In this document: positions 46,131-58,300 of the stretch, one piece after another
Numbering within the stretch: the stretch's first letter is position 1
Layout of the letters: every line of letters begins with the position of its first letter
Assembly (NCBI RefSeq): GCF_009730915.1
Contig: NC_052479.1
Coordinates: 496,001 to 560,000 of the forward strand
Direction of reading: 5' to 3'
DNA: 64,000 bases
From: Dioscorea cayenensis subsp. rotundata
Lineage: Eukaryota > Streptophyta > Magnoliopsida > Dioscoreales > Dioscoreaceae
Notes under the pieces: model-generated
The model's input: only the letters and a program-made list of their open reading frames with translations
Databases searched by the model: none
Told to the model about the DNA's origin: nothing
Program-made: the position numbers and the translations under genes

Positions 46131-47123
46131 TTTTTTTATTAAAAAAAGATTTAATTATGCTTTATTTAATCAGCACAACAGCTAGATGGTAGCGATTTTG
46201 TTTCTCTTCTAAAAAGTTGAGTTTTCAACATAATAAAATAATATAATATTTCTATAATTATGGATTTTTTTTCCTCCAGGTATTTATATATTTATATTAC
46301 TGATATACCATACAAAATTAAGTCTTTTACTATAATTTTTCAATATCTTACTCACTAATTAGTTCAATCCAGTTATATTATAAAACATTTTTGCATAATA
46401 TTTTTCAACCTCATCATATTAGAACCCTTGTTTTGTTAAGTGTGGTTAGTAAACCAGATGTATATATATACTCTTAATAATATATAACTATACAACATAT
46501 TAACAAAATATTATAGAATAATTACTTATTTATATGATCTTAATATTTAATATCAACATTATACAGTACTAAGTTTAAAAAAATAATGCATGTTAATTAC
46601 TACAAATTAATTTTAAAAAGTTCGATGGCATGTACGCAAATAATAAAATTTGCTTGATGTATATATGTAAAAAAATTAGAAAAACAAATTGCCCAACCAA
46701 TACAAAATGGGCAAATGTTCCTTCAAAAAAATTTGGATGAGATGATTTTTAGGGATAAGAACAATATATAAAATATATATTAGTAATTTTCATCTGAAAA
46801 CAACATGATGGAAAAACCTTCAACCTTACACGTCTCTTATTTGTTTTTCATTCATTAAAATTATAGTTTATCCATATTAAATAAAAAAAACTTCAACCTA
46901 TACATACCCAAGCATGATAATAAAACAGTTGTATTCATTACAATCCTTCTCCAAAATTACATTCAGAAAAACACCCTGACATAACAAAACATCAAAATTA
47001 TCCACTAAAACATTCTATGTATTAAAACAACCACTAGACATATATATATATATATATATATATATTAAACACAGCCAACACATTAACACAAACTCATAAA
47101 CCCAAAAACAAAAAACACCATAC
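46131..47123. other. 3' flank of the WAKL gene
   Basis: AT-rich. A short plus-strand tail with 'atagtttatccatattaaat' and an A-run lies near 46850-46892, and an (AT)n run at 47039-47066. No gene. Confidence 0.55.
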
Positions 47124-49361
47124 TTACACACCAGCACCAGCACCAGCACCAGCCTCAATGTTCATAATATACTCAATCTCCTCAGCCACCTCCTTCATAG
47201 AAGGCCTATTCTGCCTTTTCTCTTCCAAACAACCCATAGCCAAGAACCCCAAAGCCTTCATAGTATCCAACTCCACTTGACTAGCCCCATTCTTCAACCC
47301 CTCCTCCACCACCTCCATCAACCTCTCCTCCTCCACCATTCTCCCCACATAAACAGCCAAGTTCACATCCTCTGCACCTCTACAAAAATCTATAGCCTTT
47401 TGACTAGTCAACAACTCCAACAACACCACTCCATAACTATACACATCACTCTTATCAGTCAACTGATAGTTCCTATAATACTCCGGGTCTAAATACCCCA
47501 ACGTCCCCTGCGCACACGTTGAAACATGGCTCACGTCTGTCTCGGCCAAACGTGACAGCCCAAAATCTGAAACTTTAGCATTCATCTTCTCATCCAAGAG
47601 TATGTTGCTCGACTTCACGTCACGGTGATATATCGGTGGCACCGCCGAAGAATGCAAGTAAGCAAGGCCTTCGGCCGTTTGCCGAGCAATGACAAGCCGG
47701 TGTCTCCATGAGAGCTTACCAGCACCTCCGCGTAGTCCATGCAAATGCTCGTAGAGTGTTCCATTGGGTATGAACTCATAGACCATGAGTGGTTGCTCAA
47801 GCTCAACGCAGCAGCCGAGCAAGCGAACGAGTCCCTTGTGGTTCACTTGTGACAGGATTCGCACTTCGTTTAGGACTTGATCGGTGGACTTTGTGTTGCC
47901 GAGCTTCGCGCATTTCACGGCTACTGGTGTGCTATCTTCCAGCACGCCCTTGAAGACTTCGCCGAAGCCGCCGATGCCGAGGAGATTGTCACGGGAGAAG
48001 TTTGAGGTTGCTTTCTTGATTTCTTTGCCGGTGAAGTTCTTGGCGGAGCGGCCACTGGTGTTGTTGGCGTTGAGGATGTCTTCTCTTTCCTTTTGTAGTC
48101 TTTCTTTTGCTTCTCGGATTCGTTGTTGCCGCCGGTAGAGAAGGATTCCGGAAATGATAATCAAGATTGCTACTACTAATCCGGAGACTAGTCCGGCGAT
48201 CAATGCGGCGTGGTTTGTGGAGTTGTCGGAATCTGGCTGTGGGTCTGCAAAGCATTTTCACAAACAGGTGATGAGCATGGGTTATTTTCTAATCAATTTT
48301 ATTCAATTTCATTTAAAATTTTTTACATAAAATTTTTATATACATTGAGGTATTTATTTTATACTATAATAATTTTTTTAAAAAAATTAAATTAAATTAA
48401 ATTAAATTAAATTGAAAACCACTTCTAGAGTATTTTTATTTTTATTCTCTTATAAAAAACATATCTATTATAAATTAAATAAATAAATTTAAAATTTATT
48501 TGGTGAAACACATCACTGGTCAAAGTTGAGTAAAAACAAAGTGAACAAAAAGATGAAAGAGATCTCACCAGTGGCGCAAGTGCCGGAGAAGGGATCCCAG
48601 TGAAGACCGGCGACGCAAAAGCAGCGACGTGTTGCTCCGCCGTTGGTCGCCGGATCAACCTTGCACGTCGCGTTCACTCCCGCTTCACAGTCCGACTGAG
48701 ATTTGCACACCGGCTCCCTCGGCGACGCCCACTGGAGCTCCACTCCAGCGCTCTTCTCCCAATTCGCCACCGGCGTCGATCCAGTATCGAGATTCACAAA
48801 GCTCCGATAAGCACTGCAACCAGTCCCACTAGTGCGAACGGAGTACGACGTCGATGAACCCCCGGCCCGGAAAGTACAACAAATCGAAGATCGCCGGCAA
48901 GATGCAGCTTCCGCGTTGGAGTTAATGAAGGCGTGGCACGGTGAAGTGGAGGAGCAATTGAGAGGGGAGAGAAGGAGACGTTGGGTGCAATTGAGGAGCA
49001 TGATGGTGTTGCTGCTTGTGACGTTGAAGGGGAGAGAGGGATCGAGTTGGATGCCTTGATCGGCGAGATCGGTGGTGGCGCAGGTGGTCGGAGACTGGAA
49101 AGCCGCCGGGCGGATGATGAGACGCTGCGATTCGGCGTTGATGGAGGTGATGGTGTAGGAGGAGCCATTCCTTGAGTCGAACAACAAGGTGTTTGATGAA
49201 TTGTCGCAACGAACTTTGTAGGAAGGATCGCCGCAATTGGTCTCCGTGCTTAGTGGGTAAGGGACTGTGATGTTTCCGCAGGGCTGGGCAGAGCTTGGAA
49301 TGGGAGAGAAGAGGGAGAGAAGGAGAAGGAGAAGGAGGTGGAGATGGTGGAGTTCCGCCAT
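47124..49361 (-). CDS. Wall-associated receptor kinase-like protein, WAKL20 type
   Basis: Two exons, 49361-48569 and 48244-47124, 1914 nt and 637 residues. A Leu-rich signal peptide covers about residues 1-25. A Cys-rich extracellular region starts QPCGNITVPYPL (galacturonan-binding GUB_WAK type) and continues to an EGF-like CFCVAGLHWDPFSGTC end. One membrane helix spans about 279-301. The kinase has GIGGFGEV (354-361), VAVK (Lys375), HRDVKSSN (Asp473) and DFG (491-493), all catalytic residues present, so it should be active. The C-terminus is AGAGAGAG, coded by a CACCAG-type repeat at 47127-47152. Exon 1 is clearly GC-rich against AT-rich flanks. The family reads cell-wall pectin state; WAKL20 itself has no settled ligand. 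The intron sits at the extracellular-membrane border, as in relatives. Confidence 0.93.
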
Positions 49362-52300
49362 TGATGAAGCTTGGTGAGGTTCTGAGAAAGGAGACGAGTT
49401 TTAATGGAGATGGAGATGGTGGGTTGTTGGGTGTGTCTTTGTTGACTTTTTTTTTTTAAAAAAAAAATGGAAATATTATATATTTATAGACATTTATTAT
49501 ATAATTAATGGAAATATTTAATTGATTGAGATTTTAGTGACATTAATGTCAAGATTATCATTTATCATCCCCAATTTGTGATTTTTGTTGGTCAATTAAT
49601 TGCCTTTTTCCTTTCACATTTTATACACTTTCTTTTTTTAAAATATTAATATTGTCATTAAAACTATTAAAAATTAAAATATAATTTATGATATTATATT
49701 TTTATTTTATTAATGTATACACTTTTTATGATCTGGATTCTTCTCAAAGCGAAGGCTAATGGTTTGGATGTATTTTTGCCTTAGGAGAGGTCTGTCTTTC
49801 TAGTGGTTTTTTATTATTTTTTTGTGGTTTTTGATGTGTCTTAAGTTTGATTTTTCATTCTTGGTGTTGGCACTCTGGTGCTTTGTTTATTTGTGTTTTT
49901 TCTTTTTAATGCATGTGGTTTATTTATTTATTTATTTTTAAATATATATATATATTAATTAAAAACATAATTAATATTTGTAGAATTTTTAAAAATAACA
50001 AATAATTAAAATGTTACAGTTAATATGAAATGATAAAAATATTAAATTTTAAAATAACTAAAATTTTGTTTAAATATATAATTATTTTTTTAGTAATAAT
50101 TTTATGATAATAAATTAGTAAATAATTTAAGTGATAGGAGATTAATATGGAGCAACACTAATATTTGCAAAAGAAAATGAATGAGTTTGATTAATATCTT
50201 GTTATACATTCTTTGACTCTCTTGCACGTTGACTAATGGGTGCGGTCACGTGTTGACTATTAATCAATGTGTTTGACTTTTGTTGCCACAATAAAGTTGA
50301 GTTCCCATTGAAAATCCGTGACGTTACTGGTACAACGATGTGATGATGTGTATTTATTATTTTTATTATTTTTAAAATATTTATTTGTGTGTATTAATTA
50401 ATTGATTGATTGGTCGCTCAATAAGGTATGTCCGCATCCGGCATCTCATGTTTTTAAATTAATTAATTAGCTGTCTCGCACTTGCTAATTTATTTTCTTT
50501 AATTTTTTTTTAATTGAAAGAATTTAATTTTTTAAATTAGAAAAACATTAGATATGAAAGATGAGCAAATGAGATTACAGTGGTGTGAATTAGGTGTACA
50601 AAAGCCCATGGGTGTATATAGGCTGATAAATTAGTGGTATTAGCCCAATCGATACAGTTCTCAGTGTGAGTTCAGACTTACAATTTAATTTTGTGTTATC
50701 AAATGAAAATAAACAGAGTATTATCAATTTTTATTTCATATATAATCCATAAGTTATTATGTTTATCGAGTTTTTAATTAAAAAAATATAACCTGTGACT
50801 CAGTTTTAATTATTTATTTTATAAAAAAAATCTCGAATAGTTAAATTGACAACTTTTAAAATTTTTTTAAGTGATTAAATAACTAAATAAGAAATAAATT
50901 TTGATGGTGCCAAACACTAACACATAAAATCCAATGGCTAAGATGCAAAGGTCAAGATCAAAGATGACAATTAACATCTTGTTTTGGACATATTGTTGAA
51001 TATCTAATTTCTTTTTAATTAAAATATTAACAAAACTTTGACAGAAACAAGTAGATGTGACCCTGATTGATAAGCTGCAGGCCTCCACTGTTTTACTGTC
51101 AAACACTGCTTTGGAATTCTGGTACATTTCAACTTCATATGGATAAGGTTTTACAAATTGGATTTACTATTTAAGTGAAAATTTTGGAAAAGATGGAAGT
51201 TTTTAACTCATCATTTCATAATGGGTAAGGTTATATGATATTTGTTGGGCTTTGATGTATAATTATTTAACATGCTGATTTTTTTTAAATTAACTTATTT
51301 ATTTGTAATAAAAATGTTTTATTATAAACAATAAAAATAATAATAAAAGGATTAAAAAAAAAACTGGGGTTTCGAAGTTACACTTCCCCATTTCTAGCTC
51401 CACTTTAATCTATATGCATAACTTATGAAACGGAATAATGCTTATTTTGTAATTTAAATTTTATTTTGTTTGACATTTAGTTTGTTTCTATAATTTATTT
51501 TATTTACATATAGTATCAAACAAACTAGGTCATCAAACACCATATTAAAAAAGGACGGGTTAATTTTTAACCCTATCTAGTCAAAACAGACTAGTCCAAA
51601 TTTCTTTGGGTCAATTAATTTGACAACTCATAACCGGCCCACACTATACATAGTTAATACCTTATCTATGTATATCTATTTTTTAAAAATAATATAATTA
51701 AAAATAATAACTAGAATTAACTAAAACTAAGACTATGCAAAAAATAATAATAATAAAAATAAAAAAATAATTAACCAATCTCATTCTTTCTTAATCTTTT
51801 CTCTTTATTATGAAATACCAACCATACAGCACAAACACTCATCGGCGAAAAAAATTATATATATTATATCCGAAAAAATATTCAATAAACCAGTGATTTA
51901 TTGATTTTATTTTAAAAAATATGCCCTCAAAATATAGTATTATCTATTTATATATTTACATGGTCAAGGATCATTTTATTTTATTTTATCATATGAGATA
52001 TATGCACAAAAAATTGTTTGACAAGAAATGCACTTAATAAATATGATTTTATAAAGATGTCTACCACATATAATGCCTCCCTCTGACTAGTTCTTTGGTA
52101 TAATTTTCTTAGTAATTTTTTTATAAGATTAGAATTTTATAGTTTTCTCGAAGAATGAGATGTTTTTTAGTTGCTGTCAACGCATGCAGCTGTATTGCAT
52201 TTATTTATTTTTAAACCATCTAAATAAATGAAGTATCATCAATGAGATAGTTATTTTTTAACCAATTTGAAAAAGACAAATATTTATATAGATTTTTTTT

Positions 52301-53054
52301 AAAAAAAAAAGTTGAGTCACATCATAAGTATTTTTTTTTAAATTTAAGTTTATTTGGAATTATAATCTTACTTAGTTACTTATGCTATGCCTCAAATTTT
52401 AAAAAATTTATAAAAATCTAAAAACAACAAATATTGTTCAAAAATTATTTAAAAAAAAATCATAAGGGGTTTGTACTTGTAACTGTTTCAAAGCATTGAA
52501 AAATAAAATATAAAAATGAGATGAATATAAAATTTTCAAAAATATATATTCTTAACAATTAAATGAAGGACATAAAGTCAATGTCACTAGCTCAATAGCC
52601 ATGTCTTTGTTCGTCATTCAAGATGATTACTTGTGAAAAGTGGCGGACATCAAAGCTAACTTGCCACCTTATCTTTCTTTTTATTCATATCCATATGGTC
52701 AACTTAATTGATTAACATTCATGCTTTTAATTTTTTATGAACAAATAACATTTTATAATCTAACAATTTTCGTTTACATGATATGTTTCAATCAGCATGA
52801 CTCATGCTCATGTGTAAATTATCATTTATTTTAACTATTATATAATACGTATTAATATATATATATATATATATATGGGCAATGTTCTCTATTGACATCC
52901 GTAGATGGTTTATAAGATGTGAATATGTATAATACATCAGACATTATTTGTGAACATGTATAAATATCTGCAAATGATGAAAAATAAAAAGGAAATAAAA
53001 AAAGAGAAAACATGAGAGGGGATTGGTGGGGTCAGAATTTCAAATGAGGTCATG
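49362..53054. other. Long AT-rich intergenic region
   Basis: The WAKL promoter lies on the left edge. A plus-strand LINE-like tail is at 49735-49945 and another near 52150-52225. 50610-50690 holds a weak SINE-like relic ('gtggtattagcccaatcgat', 'gtgtgagttcagactt'). No ORF longer than background looks coding. Confidence 0.5.
49735..49945 (+). mobile_element. LINE-like 3' end
   Basis: A T/G-rich body with 'ggttttttattatttttttg', a terminus 'atgcatgtggtttatttat', then an A/T-rich tail. No ORF. Confidence 0.45.
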
Positions 53055-53094
53055 GGAGGAGGAGGAGGAGTAGGAGGAGGAGGAGGAGGGGGGC
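53055..53094. repeat. (GGA)n purine run
   Basis: About 12 GGA triplets with one interruption, ending in a G-run; strongly purine-rich on the plus strand. Confidence 0.9.
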
Positions 53095-53206
53095 GTTGGA
53101 TGTTGATCTTATGGCCCCTATTGATGTCCGTGGATTATAAAAGGCGCTAGCTCATTTACATACATATATACATACATACATATACAATGAAGGTAGGCTT
53201 TCTAAT

Positions 53207-53386
53207 GTTGAGAAAGACGACAAACGCTGAAACCCATGGATGAACATATGGGGAAGGCACGCTCACCACCGAATTGTGTCTTCACCTTGCGTGAAATGGG
53301 GATCGAACTCAGGGAACCACGCTCGACACTCAAGACAAACACCTTATATAAGGGAGCCGATGCCAATAGACCACATGGTCATTGGC
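53207..53386 (-). mobile_element. tRNA-derived SINE, second copy
   Basis: Flanked by perfect 14-base direct repeats at 53193-53206 and 53387-53400 ('gtaggctttctaat'). On the minus strand it starts GCCAATGACCATGTGGTC, has a box-B-like GAGTTCGATCC about 80 bases in, and is 180 bases long, without a clear poly-A tail. The 5' end and box B match the SINE at 33136-33380; the 3' parts differ. The perfect repeats suggest a young insertion. Confidence 0.8.
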
Positions 53387-53400
53387 GTAGGCTTTCTAAT

Positions 53401-53874
53401 TAATTAAGCCATCATTTTCATTTGTTTTCTTGTCTATTACTTCATTTCCCCATACTCCAAATAATAGCCCAAATGAACATATTTTCTTTCATGTTAAATT
53501 TCTTTTAAAAAAAAATTTATTATTATTTTTGAAGGTAATACATATTTCCAATTAATTACAAGAAAGTAAACAAAAACAATATAATAAGATATATACTCAC
53601 AAGACTTGCCAATAATGTTCACTTGATCAATATATATGAATTTACACTTCTCTTATTCTACGTAGTCACATCATAACAAACAACCATAACAATTGAAGGT
53701 ACAGGTATTGCTCTCCTTTGGCAAAACCATACCTTCAATAAAAACCAAAACCAAAAGAACATAAAGAGGAAAAATTAACAATACATACACAAGTTATTCA
53801 AACTTCATAGCTCTACACTTGCAACACACTTGATGTATCATCAACAATGAAGCCTAGAAAAGATCTTTGATCAT
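53401..53874. other. 3' flank of the small gene
   Basis: AT-rich; the right part is the probable 3' UTR of the gene at 53875-54129. Nothing else seen. Confidence 0.5.
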
Positions 53875-54129
53875 CTAGACAAGTTTCCGGGAAGTTGATC
53901 TCCGGCGAGGGGACGACAAAGTGTTTGAAGCCGAAGATATAGAAGAGGAAGATAAGAGTTGAATCTCGGGAGATCGATATCGGCCGGAGTCTCCCGGGAG
54001 CCTCATGTAAGACATAGAAGGGGAGTTAGAAGGTGAATCAGTGAGCCATGAAGCTCCAAGAGGACCTTGGTGATCACCATTTCTATATTGAATTATGGCT
54101 TTGTATACATAAGGTATGAGACCTTCCAT
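53875..54129 (-). CDS. Small plant protein, MEGLIPYVYKAI family
   Basis: 84 residues, intronless. The N-terminus MEGLIPYVYKAIIQYRN resembles a group of small uncharacterised plant proteins that begin MEGLIP-x-V-Y-(K/R)-A-I; the rest is Ser-rich with an Arg/Ser-rich C-terminus (SPRRRSTSRKLV). No signal peptide or membrane segment. The ORF stays open upstream to 54273, but a TATA box at 54244-54252 on the same strand places the transcription start near 54220, so the Met at 54129 was chosen. Function unknown; relatives are often stress- or elicitor-responsive, which I recall only loosely. Confidence 0.65.
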   Translation of the reverse strand: MEGLIPYVYKAIIQYRNGDHQGPLGASWLTDSPSNSPSMSYMRLPGDSGRYRSPEIQLLSSSSISSASNTLSSPRRRSTSRKLV

Positions 54130-54243
54130 GAAGAAAGATGCTTTGTTTTGGGGTAATTGGGTTTGTTTGTTTGGAATATGTTGAAGTTGTAGGCTTGTTA
54201 TGCTTGGTTTGGTGGAATGGGGAGGTATGGATGAGAATGGGTG

Positions 54244-54252
54244 ATTTATAAA
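54244..54252 (-). promoter_or_regulatory. TATA box of the small gene
   Basis: Minus strand 'CCCTTTATAAATCACCC' is a classic plant TATA context, 115 bases before the ATG at 54129. Confidence 0.65.
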
Positions 54253-54286
54253 GGGCTCAAGTCTTAGGGTCATGAGGGATATGTAA

Positions 54287-54318
54287 CCGGGCCGGGCCGG
54301 GCCGGTCAGGGCCGGGCC
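54287..54318. repeat. GGGCC tandem repeat
   Basis: Several 'gggcc' units in a row, interrupted once by 'ggtca'. It lies about 40 bases upstream of the TATA box of the small gene and stands out in AT-rich DNA. GGGCC also resembles plant TCP-factor sites (GGNCCCAC/GGGCC), but no factor can be assigned. Confidence 0.8.
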
Positions 54319-54853
54319 ATTTTAGTTATATATGTAAAAATATGAGTTTGAGGGTTTTTTTGTCTTTTCTCGAGTTAAAAAATTTAATTGGATTAAGGCG
54401 GGATAATATATGTTTGGCTTGTTTATAATAAGAATGACATGATTTTTATTAGAAAATAATGTATACACCTCTTACTTCAATCATAGTGTTTTATCACTCA
54501 TAAAAATTTTAGAGATTTAATTTACATAACAACTCATATTTTTTTAGAAAAAGAAATTATAAGATTTGCCAAAATATTGTGTGACATTGTATTGACGAGT
54601 TTTTTAATACAATATGGTTATGTTTTCTGGGTTGGGAACTGATGAGTGTTTTTATGTGTTTATTGTTTTGGTGTTGTTCATAATCCTACACTCGAATAAT
54701 ATAATGTTTCTTTTGTCATTCTTAATTAATTAATGCTCAATGTGAAGAATAAAATATTTATCTTTTAATCCTTTGGATTTGTAATGAAATGATCATCTCA
54801 ATGTTATGATTTATTAATCTCCACCGTTGGTTTACCACCCCCTAATCCCTAAC

Positions 54854-54865
54854 TTTTATAAAAAG
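54854..54865 (+). promoter_or_regulatory. Possible TATA box of an unknown small transcript
   Basis: 'ttttataaaaag' lies 47-58 bases before a run of ATG codons at 54912, at a normal distance for a short leader. Confidence 0.35.
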
Positions 54866-54911
54866 ACAGCCACAGAGTAATTTACAAACTCTTGGGTTCT
54901 GAAGACCAGAG

Positions 54912-54977
54912 ATGATGATGATGAGGGCAGGGTTGAAGCCTTGTGTGAGTGTTGGTGATGATCAATTAGTTCATTAG
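54912..54977 (+). CDS. Candidate 21-residue small ORF
   Basis: Four ATG codons in a row, then RAGLKPCVSVGDDQLVH and a stop. It is supported only by the TATA-like box upstream and by being less AT-rich than its surroundings. It could be a short peptide, a leader ORF or chance. Confidence 0.2.
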   Translation: MMMMRAGLKPCVSVGDDQLVH

Positions 54978-57900
54978 TGAAAGTGATCAAAGTCTTTGAG
55001 TTTCCATGGTTTGTAGGTCTTTTTTGAGAGTTTTTATTTATTTTATTTGGCCATGGGATTTCTTTTTTTTTTAAAGGGATTTATTGAGTTAATGTGTATG
55101 ATGCGGATGATGATGTGTTGTGAGGAGATGAGGGGCTCCGAAGTTCTGTGGATTTTTTTACATAACAACAACACCAATAATAAATTTCAATTTTCTCAAT
55201 ATCTTTGCTTTTTTATATTTAAAAAGGCTCAAATCTATATTTTTCACAATGAAATATTTGACCGGGCTTAAAAGATAAGGCCCGGTCTATGGGCCCTTTA
55301 AGAGAAGAAACAAGGAAAGACCCTCCCAAATATGAAGGTCTCTTATGACTGCTAGACAATCAAACATCACACCAAATATCATCTCAATCATACTTTTCAA
55401 TGTTTTGGTGAATTTTGTATTCTTTTTTAGTGTTTTGGTTGGTTAGAGTTTCTCTCTAAACTTTGCCAGATTTCAAGCCGCTGATTATATGATTATATCC
55501 ACTCACTAAACTCTATTATTTAATTAACTGCTGATTAATTGGATTAGTTTATAATTTCTTTCTGGTGAAATGTACTTTTCAGCGGAAATGAAGTGGTCTT
55601 TACTCTTTTGTAGATGATGTTCATTTGCATGCATTGGATGATTTTTTGTTATATAATTTTGTTTTTATATTAATTTTAAGTGTTTGTGTGCTTGTTGCTC
55701 TTCACCCACTTCTTGTTATTTGATGTAATTATAATAACTAATTAATCAACCTTGCTTCAAAATTAAGCATGGTGTAAACAACATTAGCCATTCTATATAT
55801 ATCTCATTGACTAAAATTTAACTATTCAAAGCTTCTGCTTTTAATGATTTTGCACTAATTCTAAAGATAAGCTTTGTTTTATATTTTTATTTTTTATAAA
55901 GTATAGGTTGTATTATAAAAAAAAATATTAGTTTTTACTTTACAAATCAGATAAATAATGTCAAAAATATGAACAGACGTGAAGTTGATATCTCAATACA
56001 CTAACATTTTCACCCTACATGAATTGAGGTTTGAATCTATCTATTCAAAAAAAATAATTACTTTATACAAATAATTTGATGTTAATAAATCAAATAGTTA
56101 TTAGTAAAAGTGGCGACTTGCATGATGATCACTTAATATATTTGAAGATATATTTTACTTTTTTTTTTAATATAAAATTAAAATTTATACATTAGTTTTC
56201 ACTAATGTGGTAACAATACCCTAAAATTGATATAAAAACCATTACAAAATAGGTGCTTGTACAAACAATCTGTGGTGAGTGGCAATTGATGTGAACGAAG
56301 CTATTAAAAAATTATTTTTGTTTTTTCTTATTAATGTGTCATTAACACATATGTTTTATTTTTTTTAAAAAAAAAAGGCAATTTAGACTTTGCTTGGGTG
56401 CCGCATATTAAACATTAAATGGATGGACTAATTTGTAACGTAATTTAACCTACACTTTTTGTTTTGTTTTTGTAATATACATAATTTGAGTTATGAGAGA
56501 GACATAACATTAATTAATAAGAACCAAAATATAGCTTAGTGGTTTTCTACTTTACTTGTGTGCCAATTTATCAAAAAAAAAAAAATATTAATTAATCTTA
56601 TTTCTAAAGAACAATATGGAAATCACCATAATAATATTAACAATTATTTTCATAGATATATATACATGCTTGTGAGTAATGTATGCATTGACAAGAATAT
56701 ATGCATATATATGAAAAAAAATGCTAATAGTAAGCATTACAATTCCACACATTGTGTTTGTAAAATAAAAACAATTGATTAGGAGTTTACATGGACAGAT
56801 ACTCCATTTAAAAAAAAAAATATATTTTCACGAAAAAAATATAGCATAAAAAAATTTAAAAAAATTTTAAGAAATGATGTAGCTAAGTTTTATTAATTTA
56901 GTTTTTTTAATTTCTGAACAGAGTAACATAGATAAAAATGATTTATGTATTCGATTTCAAAACACTAAGAATAATAGCACACATGTCAGTGTGTGGACAC
57001 ATGTGTATATATATATATATAATATAATTTTAGAATGATAAAATGACGTGGAATAAGTGTTCAAATTCATGTGTTCTTTTGCAATTTGCACGCGTGTGAT
57101 TGACTTTGGTGAGATAAAACCGTGTGTGAGACCAAGGAATATAAACTTTAAAGGCACCTTGATTTGGAACACTACCGAATTTACCATTCAATTATTTGAA
57201 ACTATGTGTGAATAAATAAGAACGTGGAAAAACATTAAAACCACTAGCTTCCATACCTTCAATTGAAATTAACCTTCTAGGGGGTCACTACCTTTTATAG
57301 CAAACTTAAATTTATATTTATCAAAAATATATATATCAAGAAATATAAAATGTAATCATTAATTTTTTTTACCCCTTCCCACAATATTGTATATATATAT
57401 ATATATATATATTAATTTTTTATTCTTATAAGAAATGAAAAAAAAGAACTATATTAACATTGAACTTGTCAATGGGTAAAGCATTTACTTTCACGTGAGA
57501 GGTCAAATATTCAAATTTCATCCAACACTGATGTTCAAATTTCATTCTCATCCAACATATAGCGGTAAATGTATATTATGTGGGGGTTGTGGGGGATTTT
57601 TCATACACAAAATGTCATTAAAAAGTCTCTAGTATGGAAGTGAGTTTGCGGTATATCATCGTGCTCTCAAATGATAATTTTTTTTTATTATTTGCACGTG
57701 CTAAGCATTGCGTTTGTCGCATTTGAAAAAAACCAAAATAAAATAAAATAATGATTGTTAGTCCTCTTGTTAATTTATAATTAATATTAATATTATAATT
57801 ATAATTTTGTGAAAAAGGTATATAAACAAATAATTTTTTATAGAAATAAATAAATAGAAATAAATTTTTACTGGGATAAATAAGTTTTTTTATATTTTTC

Positions 57901-58129
57901 AAATACATAAACAACAATAAATAAATAACCGTATTTTCTCATGCACATTATCTCTTATATTTTATATAAAACTGATCTTACGTTATTTATTTAGATAAAT
58001 GCAATACGAGACCCTGCAAGGCCCCAGTCAAAGAGTCTCGATTAATAGAGTTTTGACTTTGGACCTTTTGCTCACCACTCATAGAGGTCCTGAATAGGTT
58101 ACATAGTGAACTCTAGATCCTAGTAACTT

Positions 58130-58300
58130 GACAAAAACACTTTTGTTCTCCCGCTTTTTAGTCTCGCTCCACTCTCAAAGATATATCGATTTTTAAATGT
58201 CTTATCTTATTCTTGTTTTTTTTTGTGTTACTTTATGTGTTTGTATTAGTTTTAATAAAAAGGCGGTTTATCTACAATCCTATAAATAAATAAATAAATA
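58130..58300 (+). mobile_element. LINE-like 3' end
   Basis: 'ctttatgtgtttgtattagt' then 'aaaaaggcggtttatctaca' and an (AAAT)n tail, plus strand. Confidence 0.5.

Larger units (their letters stand above)
54319..58129. other. Long AT-rich intergenic region
   Basis: Apart from the weak small ORF at 54912 I see no gene. Poly-A/T runs and (AT)n occur throughout. 57440-57560 has a faint tRNA/SINE-like stretch ('tgagaggtcaaatattcaaa'). Confidence 0.5.

Noticed and set aside
48600-49175. Several long ORFs on both strands inside the receptor kinase exon 1
   Set aside because: GC-rich coding DNA gives open shadow frames; only the minus frame with signal peptide and Cys pattern is real.
53875-54273. 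132-residue version of the small gene
   Set aside because: Its first 48 codons cover the TATA box and do not resemble the family; the Met at 54129 was used.
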